DNA of 64,000 nt from Hungatella effluvii (GTDB lineage: Bacteria; Bacillota; Clostridia; Lachnospirales; Lachnospiraceae): assembly GCF_003201875.1 (NCBI RefSeq), contig NZ_QJKD01000007.1, forward strand, positions 258,992-322,991, given 5' to 3'. The position numbers were made by a program, and so were the translations under genes. The notes below the pieces were generated by a model. The model saw only the letters and a list, made by a program, of their open reading frames with translations. It searched no databases and was not told the origin of the DNA. Shown here piece after piece: positions 33,139 through 42,642 of the stretch. The stretch's first letter is position 1. Each line of letters begins with the position of its first letter.

Positions 33139-34115
33139 CAGGAATGGATAAAGATAATCAGAAACCCATGGTCCATGTGGAACATTTGAAGAAGTATTTT
33201 CAGGTGCGGAAAAAGGGGATTTTAAAGGCAGTGGATGACGTATCCTTCGACATCTGTGCAGGGGAGACCCTGGGGCTGGTGGGGGAGTCGGGATGCGGCA
33301 AGACGACCTGCGGACGAACAGTCGTAAAGCTGTATCCGGCCACTTCAGGGACTATTGAGTTCGACGGAAGAGATGTGAGCCAGTTAAAGACGAAGGAAGA
33401 GATAAAATGGTTTAAAAAGAATGCCCAGATCATCTTCCAGGATCCTTATGCCTCCTTAGACCCGCGAATGACGGTGGGCGACATCGTGGCGGAGGGAATG
33501 AAGAACCATGATTTATATCCGGGTAAGGAGCGGATGGAGCGGGTGCATGAGCTGTTAAGCCTGGTAGGTCTCAACAAGGAGCATGCGAACCGCTTCCCTC
33601 ACGAATTCTCCGGCGGACAGCGTCAGAGAATCGGCATTGCCAGGGCGCTGGCCGTGGACCCGAAGTTTATCGTCTGTGACGAACCCATATCGGCTCTGGA
33701 TGTGTCGATCCAGGCTCAGGTGGTCAATTTGCTGGTGCGCCTCCAGAAGGAATTGGGGCTGACGTACCTCTTTATCGCCCATGATTTATCCATGGTGAAA
33801 CACATATCCGACCGGGTGGGCGTCATGTACATGGGACATATCGTGGAGCTGGCATCCAGCGCGGAGCTGTACCGGAATCCGCAGCACCCGTATACGAAGG
33901 CACTGCTGTCGGCAATTCCCGTGCCGGATCCGGAATTTGAGCGCTCGAAGACACTGATTCCGCTGGAAGGCGAGGTAGGAAGTCCGATCAACTGCAAGGA
34001 GGGATGCAGATTCGAGAAACGGTGTAAATACGCCACGGAACAATGCCGCAGCGTGACACCGCAGCTTAGGGAAATCGAGGCGGGACATTACGTTTCCTGC
34101 CATCTTTTGAACTAG
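33135..34115 (+). CDS. oppF: Oligopeptide-type ABC ATPase OppF/DppF
   Basis: A 326-residue ATPase with Walker A GESGCGKTT, signature FSGGQRQR and Walker B VCDEPISALD, and the C-terminal Cys-containing tail EGCRFEKRCKYATEQC. It is coupled to oppD. Its stop codon (34113-34115) lies inside the palindromic element at 34112-34161, so the last codons and the hairpin share sequence. Confidence 0.93.
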   Translation: MTGMDKDNQKPMVHVEHLKKYFQVRKKGILKAVDDVSFDICAGETLGLVGESGCGKTTCGRTVVKLYPATSGTIEFDGRDVSQLKTKEEIKWFKKNAQIIFQDPYASLDPRMTVGDIVAEGMKNHDLYPGKERMERVHELLSLVGLNKEHANRFPHEFSGGQRQRIGIARALAVDPKFIVCDEPISALDVSIQAQVVNLLVRLQKELGLTYLFIAHDLSMVKHISDRVGVMYMGHIVELASSAELYRNPQHPYTKALLSAIPVPDPEFERSKTLIPLEGEVGSPINCKEGCRFEKRCKYATEQCRSVTPQLREIEAGHYVSCHLLN

Positions 34116-34161
34116 TACAGCGTTGTATAAGTTCCAGTAAACTTACACAATGCTGTACTAG
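34112..34161. repeat. 50-bp copy of the CTAGTACAGC palindromic element
   Basis: The arms 34112-34133 and 34140-34161 are 22-bp inverted repeats with two differences that become G-U pairs in RNA, and the loop is CCAGTA. The ends are the same as those of the 167-bp element at 590-756. It overlaps the oppF stop codon and lies 76 bases before a GntR-family gene. Transcribed, it would form a strong hairpin, without a T-run. Confidence 0.8.
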
Positions 34162-34171
34162 GCAAAGGGCG

Positions 34172-34199
34172 TTGATTGACAGTCTCTGTTTATTATGAT
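34172..34199 (+). promoter_or_regulatory. Promoter for the FadR-type regulator gene
   Basis: TTGATT (34172-34177) and TATGAT (34194-34199) with 16-bp spacing lie between the palindromic element and the regulator gene. A TTGACA at 34176 overlaps the same region. Confidence 0.45.
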
Positions 34200-34237
34200 A
34201 TGGTTAAAAAAATATTATTTTTAAGAGAGAGAGCACG

Positions 34238-34921
34238 ATGGTTAATAAGATAAAGAGGACTTCCCTCCAGTCCGAGATCATACGGTTTATTCTGGATTAT
34301 ATCAGAGAACATGATTTGAATCCGGGGGACAAACTTCCCTCGCAGGAGAACCTGCTGGCCATGATGGGGGTCAGCAGGACTTCCCTGAGGGAGGCTATGA
34401 AGACACTGGAAGCCAGGGGGATTCTGGAGATTCAGAATGGGAAAGGCGCCTATGTGGGTGGTTTGGTGGATGCCGACGGTGTACAGGTCATTGATTTCAC
34501 ACAGGAAAAGGAACGTCTTCTGGAAGCGCTGGAAGTGCGTAAGATTCTGGAACGGGAGATTCTGCGGATGCTGATCCACACCATCACCGACGAGGAGTTA
34601 AAGGAGCTGGGAGAAATTAAGGATATTCTGATGAGCAAATACCGGAGGGGCCTGCAGCAGACGGCGGAGGACAAGAAATTCCACTATACCATCTACCGGC
34701 TTTGCCATAACCAGGTGATGTATCAGCTGATTCTGTCCTTAAACAATGTGATGGAGAAGTTCTGGGAGTTCCCTTTAAATATGGAGGATCCGTTTCTGGA
34801 GAGTATACCGCTCCATGAGGAACTTTATGAGGCCATCTGTGAAAAGAATGTAAGGAAGGCTCAGTCCATCAATGAGAAGCTTTTAGAGGCAGTTTACAGA
34901 GATATCAGACAACAGCGGTAA
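34238..34921 (+). CDS. GntR transcriptional regulator, FadR subfamily (FCD domain)
   Basis: A 227-residue regulator with an N-terminal winged helix (residues about 10-75: GDKLPSQENLLAMMGVSRTSLREAMKTL) and an all-helical FCD effector domain (about 95-220). FadR-subfamily members respond to organic acids, sugar acids or amino acids. Its position directly after the peptide importer operon and before a PLP enzyme gene makes it the likely regulator of one or both. The ligand is unknown. Confidence 0.88.
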   Translation: MVNKIKRTSLQSEIIRFILDYIREHDLNPGDKLPSQENLLAMMGVSRTSLREAMKTLEARGILEIQNGKGAYVGGLVDADGVQVIDFTQEKERLLEALEVRKILEREILRMLIHTITDEELKELGEIKDILMSKYRRGLQQTAEDKKFHYTIYRLCHNQVMYQLILSLNNVMEKFWEFPLNMEDPFLESIPLHEELYEAICEKNVRKAQSINEKLLEAVYRDIRQQR

Positions 34922-35024
34922 TGGTATATCGGATAAGGCTTGCGGGGGCGGCAAAGAAGGAAATTCGTGCTCCCTTGCGCAGACCTATCACATAGCATAT
35001 AGGTATTGGAAAAGGGGATATGAG

Positions 35025-36209
35025 ATGACAGATCAATCGGAGTATTTAAAAAGTGATAAGCTGGTGACAGCCCATTATGGGGAGGAATATGAGCATTATT
35101 ATAATGCCGTTGTTCCTCCGATTTTTATGAATTCACTCAATGTGTTTGAGACCATTGATGATTATTATGACAGTGACAAGACGGACAAACATACATACTG
35201 CTATGGGCGGGTACAGAATCCCACGGTGCGGATTCTGGAGGACAAGGCAGCGGCTCTGGAGCACGGGACCGGCGCGCTGGCGTTTGCCTCGGGAATGGCG
35301 GCGGCTACCACGGCAGTTCTCACTGTCTGTAAAACAAAGAGCCACGTAGTCTGTATCCGGAACGCGTATGGACCCTTAAAGACATTTCTCAATGAATACT
35401 GCAGGGAACACCTGGATATGAGCGTCACCTATGTAAAAGGGGATGAGCCGGAGGAATTTGAAAATGCCGTCACGGATCAGACGGATCTGATTATTCTGGA
35501 GAGCCCTTCTTCTGTCGTACTGTCCCTTCAGGACATTCAGGCGGTGTCCGGGACAGCGAGGAAACACCACGCTTACGTCTATATTGACAACAGCTTCTGT
35601 ACGCCGATTTACCAGAAGCCGCTGGAGCTGGGGGCTGATATTGTGATGCACACCACCTCCAAGTATATGGGAGGACACAGCGATATTATCGGAGGTGTTC
35701 TCGCCGTGAAGGACGAGGAGCTCATGGCGCGCCTGAGGCAGCAGAGGGAGCTCTTCGGCGGAATCATCGGTCCGATGGAGGCATGGCTGATCATACGCGG
35801 TCTGCGGACGATGGAGGTACGTGTGGAACGCCATCAGGCGACGGCCATGGATATAGCGGCGTTCTTAGAGAACCATTCGAAGGTGAGAAAAGTCTATTAT
35901 CCGGGACTTTTGTCCCATCCGCAGTATGAGCTGATGAAGCGGCAGCAGAGCGGAAATACGGGACTATTGAGTTTTGAGATAGAAGGCAGCGCAGAGCAGG
36001 CGAAGGAAGTGGCAAAGCGGCTTAAGCTGTTTAAGATCGGTGTTTCCTGGGGCGGTTTTGAGAGTCTTGTCTGTATGCCGCATGCGAGACAGGATGAGGA
36101 GGCGTGCCGGTTTCTGGGAGCGGATCAGAATGTGCTGAGAATTCACTGCGGACTGGAAGGCGCAGACGTATTAAAGGCGGATTTGGAAAATGCGCTGGCC
36201 TGTCTGTGA
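35025..36209 (+). CDS. Cys/Met-metabolism PLP-dependent enzyme (cystathionine gamma-lyase/synthase-like)
   Basis: A 394-residue fold-type I enzyme of the trans-sulfuration family. It has YGRVQNPTVRILEDKAAALE (residues 60-79), the PLP-ring Asp in DNSF (Asp188) and the Schiff-base Lys in TTSKYMGGHSD (Lys213). Members include cystathionine gamma-synthase, beta- and gamma-lyases and methionine gamma-lyase, which cannot be separated here. No biosynthetic partners are adjacent. The neighbouring peptide-type importer and oxidoreductase suggest a catabolic role on an imported amino-acid derivative, which is inference. Confidence 0.85.
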   Translation: MTDQSEYLKSDKLVTAHYGEEYEHYYNAVVPPIFMNSLNVFETIDDYYDSDKTDKHTYCYGRVQNPTVRILEDKAAALEHGTGALAFASGMAAATTAVLTVCKTKSHVVCIRNAYGPLKTFLNEYCREHLDMSVTYVKGDEPEEFENAVTDQTDLIILESPSSVVLSLQDIQAVSGTARKHHAYVYIDNSFCTPIYQKPLELGADIVMHTTSKYMGGHSDIIGGVLAVKDEELMARLRQQRELFGGIIGPMEAWLIIRGLRTMEVRVERHQATAMDIAAFLENHSKVRKVYYPGLLSHPQYELMKRQQSGNTGLLSFEIEGSAEQAKEVAKRLKLFKIGVSWGGFESLVCMPHARQDEEACRFLGADQNVLRIHCGLEGADVLKADLENALACL

Positions 36210-36239
36210 TAGAGTGACGAAAGAGGGGGATTACAGGAT

Positions 36240-38498
36240 ATGGCTATTGTTTTTCACGAGAGAACGGAAGAGTTCCACCTTTATAACCGGGATATCAGTT
36301 ATATTATGAAAATTCTGCCTGACCGCTCTGTCGGGCAGCTGTACTATGGAAAAAGGATTCGCGACAGGGAAGACTATGGCCATATGCTGGAATATGCGGT
36401 GAGAGATATGGCGCCGTGTCCTTTTGAGGGCGATAATACATTTTCCAGGGAGCATGTGCGGCTGGAGTATCCGGTGTATGGAACTGGGGATATGCGTTAT
36501 CCGGCTTACCGCATTGCCTGCGGAAATGGAAGCCGGATAACCGGATTTACCTATGCAGGGCACCGCATCTTTGCAGGAAAAAAGCCGCTTGAGGGACTGC
36601 CGGCCACGTATGTGGAGGATGACGGGGAAGCCTGTTCTCTGGAGCTGTATTTAGAGGACAGCCTGATCCGCGTGCGGCTGGTGCTGAGTTATACTATTTA
36701 CAGTGATTTTCCGGTTGTTGCCAGAAATGCCCGGTTTGAATGTCTGGAGGGCTGTCAGGGAATCAGGCTGGAGCAGGCCATGAGTCTGAGCCTCGATTTG
36801 CCGGACAGCCGCTATAAGATGCTTGATCTGGCCGGCGCCTGGGGGCGGGAGCGTTATCCCGACCTCCATCCGCTGCACCAGGGGATACAGTCGGTCCATA
36901 GCATGAGAGGCCACAGCAGCCATCAGTTTAACCCATTTCTGGCTCTGCTGAGGCCGGATGCGGGTGAGACGGCGGGAGAAGTCATCGCGGCCTCCCTTGT
37001 ATACAGCGGTAATTTTCTTGCCAGTGCCGAGGTTGATACCATGGGGACAACGAGAATCATGGTTGGTATCCATCCGGAGGGATTTTCCTGGCCGCTGGCA
37101 GCAGGGGAGAGCTTCCAGACCCCGGAGGCGGTGCTGGTCTATTCTGACAGGGGCTTAAACGGAATGAGCCAGGTGTTCCACCAGCTGTTCCGGACCAGGC
37201 TGGCGAGGGGCTGGTGGAGAGACCGGGAGCGCCCTATCTTAATCAATAACTGGGAAGCCACATATATGAAGTTTAAGGAAGAGAAGCTTCTCAACCTGGC
37301 GGAAAAGGCCAGGGAGGCCGGTGTGGAGCTGTTCGTCCTGGACGACGGGTGGTTTGGCCGTCGTGACGATGACACTTCCTCGCTTGGGGACTGGTATGCG
37401 GACCGGAAGAAACTGCCGGACGGCATTGAAGGGCTGTCGGAGAAAATACGGGCCATGGGGCTTTCCTTTGGTCTCTGGTTTGAGCCGGAGATGGTCAATC
37501 GGGACAGCCGCCTGTATGAGGCGCATCCGGATTGGGTGCTGGGCAGCGAGGACAGGCCGCGCTGTGTCGGCCGGCACCAGCTGGTTCTGGACTTTTCGAA
37601 GGACGAGGTGATCGATTATATCGGCGGATTGATGGAGGACATCATCGGGCGGGGGCATTTAAGCTATATCAAATGGGATATGAACCGCAGCATCACCGAG
37701 GCGTGGTCTTCAGGGAGGGAGGCCGCCTTTCAGGGAACCGTCATGCACCGGCAGATTCTGGGCGTCTATCGTCTGTATGAGCGGCTGATCCGCAAATTCC
37801 CTCACGTTCTGTTTGAATCGTGTGCCAGCGGCGGAGCGCGGTTCGACCCCGGAATGCTCTATTATGCGCCGCAGGCATGGACTTCGGACGACACGGATGG
37901 AGTGGAGCGTATAAAAATTCAGTACGGAACTTCTTACGTTTACCCTTTAAGCTCTATGGGAAGTCACGTCTCCGCGGCTCCGAACCACCAGACGCAGCGC
38001 AGTGTCCCGATGGAGACACGGGCAGTCTGTGCGTATTTCGGTACCTTTGGATATGAGATGGACGTAACGGCAATCTGTGAGGCGGAACTTGAACAGATGA
38101 AGAACCAGACTGCATTTATGAAGGCAAACCGCAGGCTGATTGCGGAAGGGAGCTTTTACCGGTTGATCAGTCCCTTTGAGAATGAACGCAGCGAGGCTGG
38201 CTGGATCGTGGTTTCTCCCGACAAACGGGAGGCGCTGGCGGCTTACTTCAGAGTACTGCAGCCGGTAAATGCAGGATTTTGCAGGATGAGGCTCTCGGGG
38301 CTTCTGGAAGAGGGGGAGTATGAGATCCGGGAACAGGGAATGGCGGAGCTTCCATACACATGCTACGGCGATGAACTTATGAATTACGGACTGATTCTGT
38401 CGGATCAGGCCAGCGGTGTTAAGACGGCGGGAGTGCGGCAGGGGGATTATCTTGCGAGGCTGTTTGTGCTGAAGGTGAGAGACGACGGTGGCAGTTAA
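36240..38498 (+). CDS. Alpha-galactosidase, glycoside hydrolase family 36
   Basis: A 752-residue cytoplasmic GH36 enzyme with N-terminal beta-supersandwich (about 1-330), catalytic TIM barrel and C-terminal beta domain. It shows LFVLDDGWFGRRDDDTSSLG, the nucleophile Asp in YIKWDMNR (about residue 480) and the acid/base Asp in SDDTDG (about residue 550). It releases terminal alpha-galactose from raffinose-type or melibiose-like sugars. No signal peptide is present. It follows the PLP gene after 30 bases and may share its transcript, although the functional link is not obvious. Confidence 0.95.
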   Translation: MAIVFHERTEEFHLYNRDISYIMKILPDRSVGQLYYGKRIRDREDYGHMLEYAVRDMAPCPFEGDNTFSREHVRLEYPVYGTGDMRYPAYRIACGNGSRITGFTYAGHRIFAGKKPLEGLPATYVEDDGEACSLELYLEDSLIRVRLVLSYTIYSDFPVVARNARFECLEGCQGIRLEQAMSLSLDLPDSRYKMLDLAGAWGRERYPDLHPLHQGIQSVHSMRGHSSHQFNPFLALLRPDAGETAGEVIAASLVYSGNFLASAEVDTMGTTRIMVGIHPEGFSWPLAAGESFQTPEAVLVYSDRGLNGMSQVFHQLFRTRLARGWWRDRERPILINNWEATYMKFKEEKLLNLAEKAREAGVELFVLDDGWFGRRDDDTSSLGDWYADRKKLPDGIEGLSEKIRAMGLSFGLWFEPEMVNRDSRLYEAHPDWVLGSEDRPRCVGRHQLVLDFSKDEVIDYIGGLMEDIIGRGHLSYIKWDMNRSITEAWSSGREAAFQGTVMHRQILGVYRLYERLIRKFPHVLFESCASGGARFDPGMLYYAPQAWTSDDTDGVERIKIQYGTSYVYPLSSMGSHVSAAPNHQTQRSVPMETRAVCAYFGTFGYEMDVTAICEAELEQMKNQTAFMKANRRLIAEGSFYRLISPFENERSEAGWIVVSPDKREALAAYFRVLQPVNAGFCRMRLSGLLEEGEYEIREQGMAELPYTCYGDELMNYGLILSDQASGVKTAGVRQGDYLARLFVLKVRDDGGS

Positions 38499-38517
38499 AA
38501 ATTGAACAGATAGTACC

Positions 38518-38546
38518 TTGAATTTTCCATACATACTCCTTATAAT
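38518..38546 (+). promoter_or_regulatory. SigA-type promoter upstream of the broken ATP-binding gene
   Basis: TTGAAT (38518-38523) and TATAAT (38541-38546) with 17-bp spacing. A short tandem repeat of GGTATnATAAAGG follows before the ATG at 38599. Confidence 0.7.
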
Positions 38547-38598
38547 AAAAGGGTATGATAAAGGGGTATCATAAAGGAATATTAAAGGGGGAATCAGC

Positions 38599-39760
38599 AT
38601 GGCCTTGCCAATTAATATAACGGAATTGATCAACCGCAGAGTTGTTGAAAATGCACGGGTTGAGTATAAAAGGAATTGGAATCCGGAACCAATTCTACAT
38701 TCCATCTGAGCATTTGCTAACGACATTGATAACTGGGGCGGCGGATATATTATTATTGGGGTAGAGGAAGAAGATGGCATGCCGAAGCTTCCGGTCAGCG
38801 GGCTTACTCCGGATTCCATAGACCGCATTAACAAAGAATTACTGCAAAAGTGCAATCTGATTGAGCCGCGATATGTTCCGATTGTTGAGCAGACTATTTA
38901 TGAAGGTGCGGATATTTTGGTTCTTTGGGTGCCGGGCGGAGAATCACGTCCATATAAGTGCCCAACCTCATTCCCGGCAGAAAAGGTTGTCAGGACTGAT
39001 AAAGCGTATTATATTCGTAAACTTTCCAATACAATTAAGGCAAATAATCTGGAAGAAAAAGAACTGTTTCTTTTGGCCAATAATGTTCCTTTTGATGATC
39101 GCGCTAATTTTAAAGCGAATGTAGCAGATTTAAAGTCCAGTCTGATTGCAGAGTATCTTTATGCAGTAGGAAGCGATTTGTACGAAACTTCGCTTAAGCG
39201 TCCTGTTACGGAACTTGCCTTAGATATGCGTTTGGTTGGTGGTCCGAGTGAATTGCGCAAGCCATTAAACGTTGGGCTTATGTTTTTTTATGAGCGGCCG
39301 GATGAGTTTTTTCCTTATGCACGTATTGAAGTTGTTGATAAGCCTGATCCGACAGGGATCGGTATGACTGAAAAAGTATTTTCCGGGCCGCTTGACCGTC
39401 AATTGCGTGATGCCCTTAGCTATGTCCAAAATTATATTATAAAAGAAAAAGTTACAAAGGTTCCTGGCCGCGCCGAAGCAGAACGTATTTATAATTACCC
39501 TTATGCGGCGGTGGAGGAGGCTTTATCGAATGCGGTCTATCACAAATCCTATCAGATTGGCGGACCCATTACGGTAACGATTACTCCTGAAAAAATGGAG
39601 ATTACCAGTTTGCCGGGCCCGGACAGGACGATCAGTGATGAAGATATCCGAAACAGTCGGTAAGGCTATACGTGAATTGATAGGAGAACATAAAATTGAA
39701 TATATTGATTCAGAAAATTTAAGAAGCCGCTATCAGAAACTTCGATTGACAAAGAATTGA
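38599..39760 (+). pseudogene. AlbA_2/Schlafen-type ATP-binding protein, disrupted
   Basis: The reading frame opens at ATG 38599 with AAAGGGGG upstream, then meets an in-frame TGA at 38707-38709 inside the conserved AlbA_2 core (LHSI-stop-AFANDIDNWGGGYIIIGV). After it the frame continues through the domain and an HATPase_c_4-like part (EEALSNAVYHKSYQ) to a stop at 39663. The expected remaining C-terminal region is missing. A fragment in another frame, from about 39654 to 39760 (AIRELIGEHKIEYI), looks like the normal C-terminal end, implying an internal deletion with frameshift. The family includes putative DNA-binding regulators and phage-defence proteins; this copy is probably non-functional. 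Confidence 0.75.
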
Positions 39761-39796
39761 GTAACATAACAGGGCATACGTATCTGTGAAATAAAA

Positions 39797-39826
39797 AACT
39801 CCTCCGGTAGTATTCCCGGAGGAGTT
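39797..39826. terminator. Bidirectional terminator
   Basis: AACTCCTCCGG (39797-39807) pairs with CCGGAGGAGTT (39816-39826). An A-run on the left and T-rich sequence on the right allow use on both strands, ending the kinase gene on the minus strand. Confidence 0.8.
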
Positions 39827-39831
39827 CCTTT

Positions 39832-40581
39832 CTACTGATAATCGCAGACATTCGCCCATTTCTGAAGTAATTCAACCTCTTCGGGACGTTTCTTTGACAG
39901 CTGGGCCGCAGCTACGATCGGCAGCCATGTCTGTACGTACTTCTTTGCAGTACCGGTCTTTTTGCAGAAGATATCCATGTACATATCCGCTTTTTTCTGA
40001 TCCTGTAAGCAGAACAGAAGGTAGGTTCTGGCAACATCTGCACTGGCGTTACCCTGAGTCGCATGTACCCAGTCGAGAACACACATGGAGCCGTCTTCTC
40101 TTACGACGATATTGGTCGGGTTAAAATCACCGTGGCATAACTTGGTATGCTTTGGCATGCTGTCCAGCTTGGTGCGCATGTCATAGCGTGTGATATCACT
40201 TAATTCATCGATCTCAAGAATCTGTCTGGACATCTTATCCTTCAGCTTGTTTAACAGAGGACAGTGTTTGGAAAGAATATTCAGATGAAGATCAACCATC
40301 TGTTCCATGTACTCTGCAAGCTTGTCAGGGTTCTCGTCCATAAGCTGCTGGAGGGTTTTGCCTTCAATGAAGTCAAACGTAATGGACCACTTACCTTCAA
40401 ATACACCGACTTCCAATACCTTTGGTACGTCAATTCCGCCGGTTTCTTCTACACGCGCGGTAATCAGCGCTTCATTTAATACTTCCGCCTTCGGGAAATC
40501 TGCGTTGAAAACCTTAATCGCCTTGTCTCCGTCACGATATACTTTTTTTGTTGCTGTTGTTGCAATCAATTCTGCTGCCAT
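39832..40581 (-). CDS. Aminoglycoside phosphotransferase/choline kinase-like protein
   Basis: A 249-residue protein-kinase-fold phosphotransferase. It has the ATP-binding Lys in DKAIKVF near residue 22, the Brenner motif LCHGDFNPTNIV near residue 150 and the metal-binding Asp in VLDWVHATQG. Such APH-fold enzymes phosphorylate small molecules; drug resistance is only one possibility and nothing in the context suggests it. It is located downstream of glgB on the same strand after a 146-base gap and has its own AAGGAGAGG site. Confidence 0.8.
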   Translation of the reverse strand: MAAELIATTATKKVYRDGDKAIKVFNADFPKAEVLNEALITARVEETGGIDVPKVLEVGVFEGKWSITFDFIEGKTLQQLMDENPDKLAEYMEQMVDLHLNILSKHCPLLNKLKDKMSRQILEIDELSDITRYDMRTKLDSMPKHTKLCHGDFNPTNIVVREDGSMCVLDWVHATQGNASADVARTYLLFCLQDQKKADMYMDIFCKKTGTAKKYVQTWLPIVAAAQLSKKRPEEVELLQKWANVCDYQ

Positions 40582-40727
40582 ATATAACCTCTCCTTCCAT
40601 CCTTGAGTCTAAACTATGTAGTAGTTTTGGTTCTTTTATTTTACTACAAATTCCATAAAAAGTACAGATATTCCGGTAAAAAGTTCTGAATATTTTGCAC
40701 ACAATTTACATAAAACTAAAAATATGA

Positions 40728-42638
40728 TCAAAAACGAAAAACTGCGGTTCCGTATGCGGGAAGCGAATATGCGATGGAATAATCCTGGCCGTCGCACTCC
40801 TTTTTCACGGAACGGAACGCAGGGGCCTTGTCGCCCCGTTTGTAGAGGCCGTGGCTGTTATCCAGCACCAGGGTATAGGTTCCGCGCTTCGGCACGCCCA
40901 CACGGTAGTCAGGCCGTTCTACCGGAGTGAAATTGATGACAAATAAGAGGCTCCGTTTGTGGTCGCGGCTGTAACGGATGAAACTGAAGATGCTGCGGTC
41001 TCCGTCGTTGGCATTGATCCACTGGAAACCATCCCAGTCGTAATCCAGTTCGTAGAGTGCCGGGTATTTGCGGTAGAGCTGCAGTAAATCCTTCACATAG
41101 CTCTGTAAGCCGGCATTCTGCGGCTCGTCGGCCAGGTACCAGTCCAGCGCCACCTTTTCATCCCACTCGTGAAACTGACCGAAATCCTGCCCCATAAAGA
41201 GCAGCTTCTTGCCCGGGTGTCCCAGCATAAAGGTGTAGCCCGCTTTTAAGTTGGCAAACTTATCCTCTAAAAGGCCCGGCATCTTGTTGATCATGGAGCA
41301 CTTCAGATGGACGACCTCGTCATGGGACAGCACCAGGATATATTTTTCACTGGTAAAATAGGTGAGTCCGAACGTCATCTTGTGATGGTTGTATTTGCGG
41401 AAATACGGGTCCAGCTTCATGTACTCCAGGAAATCGTGCATCCATCCCATATTCCACTTAAAGGTAAAGCCAAGGCCTTCATCCTCCGGTTTTTCGGTGA
41501 CCTTCGGCCATGCGGTGGACTCTTCCGCGATGACGATGGCGCCGTTTCCGCGGTCTGCCATAACACTGTTTAAATGCTTGAAAAATTCAATGGCTTCCAG
41601 GTTTTCATTGCTGCCGTAACGGTTGGGAATCCAGTTGCCGTTCTCCCGGCCGTAATCCAGATAGAGCATGGAGGCGACGGCATCCACACGAAGTCCGTCC
41701 ACGTGGTATTTTTCTACCCAGTAAATGGCGTTGGCAATGAGGAAATTGTCTACCTCATACTTGCTGTAATCAAATACCTTGGTTCCCCAGTCCGGGTGCT
41801 CCCCTTTTCTGGGATCAGCGTATTCATAGAGCGCCTCTCCGTCAAATTCAGAGAGGCCGTGCGCATCCCGCGGGAAATGGGCCGGAACCCAGTCCAGGAT
41901 GACACCGATTCCTTTTTTGTGCAGGTAATTGATAAAGTACATGAATTCCTGAGGCGTTCCGTAGCGGGAGGTCGGTGCGAAATAGCCGGTGACCTGATAC
42001 CCCCAGGAGCCGTCGTAGGGATGCTCGGCGATTCCCATTAACTCCACGTGGGTGTATCCCATGTCGGTCACATAATCGGCCAACTCCCTCGCAGCTTCCA
42101 CATATGTATAGCAGCCGTCTTTTTCCGGTCTGTTTTTCCTGCGCCAGGATCCGAGGTGAACCTCGTAAATGCTCATCGGAGCATTCATAGGATCGGTACT
42201 TCCGCGTTTATCCATCCAGGCGTCGTCTCCCCACTGGAAGTCCGAGAGATCGGCGGTAACGGAAGCGGTGCCGGGGCGGTATTCCGCGCTGAATGCATAG
42301 GGATCTGCCTTGAATAAAATTTTGCCGCTCTTTGTTGTGATGGCGTATTTGTATAGCTCTCCTGCAGCGATGCCGGGGACAAATGCCTCCCAGATGCCTG
42401 AATCCGCCAGAGGTTTCATCGCATTTGCCTCCGGGTCCCAGCTGTTAAAGTCGCCGACGACACCGATCTGCTCCGCGTGAGGCGCCCAGACGGCAAAATA
42501 CATGCCGTTTTTGCCCTTATATTTTTTTGGATGCGCGCCCATTTTCTCGAAGATCTCATAATGTCTGCCGTTGTTGAAGAGATAACGGTCCACTTCCGTG
42601 ATAAATCCTGTCCCAATTTCCTTTTTGCTTCCTGCCAT
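40728..42638 (-). CDS. glgB: 1,4-alpha-glucan branching enzyme
   Basis: A 636-residue GH13 enzyme that creates alpha-1,6 branches in glycogen. It has the N-terminal CBM48 (YFAVWAPHAEQIGVVGDFNSW, about 47-67), the catalytic barrel with DGLRVDAVASMLYLDYGR (nucleophile Asp), AEESTAWP (acid/base Glu) and LSHDEVVH, and an alpha-amylase C-terminal domain. It starts four bases after the GH13 amylase gene on the minus strand. The other glycogen genes present, glgC and glgD, are about 21 kb away. Confidence 0.96.
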   Translation of the reverse strand: MAGSKKEIGTGFITEVDRYLFNNGRHYEIFEKMGAHPKKYKGKNGMYFAVWAPHAEQIGVVGDFNSWDPEANAMKPLADSGIWEAFVPGIAAGELYKYAITTKSGKILFKADPYAFSAEYRPGTASVTADLSDFQWGDDAWMDKRGSTDPMNAPMSIYEVHLGSWRRKNRPEKDGCYTYVEAARELADYVTDMGYTHVELMGIAEHPYDGSWGYQVTGYFAPTSRYGTPQEFMYFINYLHKKGIGVILDWVPAHFPRDAHGLSEFDGEALYEYADPRKGEHPDWGTKVFDYSKYEVDNFLIANAIYWVEKYHVDGLRVDAVASMLYLDYGRENGNWIPNRYGSNENLEAIEFFKHLNSVMADRGNGAIVIAEESTAWPKVTEKPEDEGLGFTFKWNMGWMHDFLEYMKLDPYFRKYNHHKMTFGLTYFTSEKYILVLSHDEVVHLKCSMINKMPGLLEDKFANLKAGYTFMLGHPGKKLLFMGQDFGQFHEWDEKVALDWYLADEPQNAGLQSYVKDLLQLYRKYPALYELDYDWDGFQWINANDGDRSIFSFIRYSRDHKRSLLFVINFTPVERPDYRVGVPKRGTYTLVLDNSHGLYKRGDKAPAFRSVKKECDGQDYSIAYSLPAYGTAVFRF

Positions 42639-42642
42639 AAGT

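Noticed and set aside
38599..39663. Reading the TGA at 38707 as selenocysteine or Trp recoding
   Set aside because: The family has no selenoproteins, no SECIS-like context was seen, and a second lesion near the 3' end shows the gene is decaying.
39832..40581. Calling the APH-fold protein an antibiotic-resistance gene
   Set aside because: Only the general kinase motifs are present, and the neighbourhood is glycogen metabolism with no mobile-element signs.
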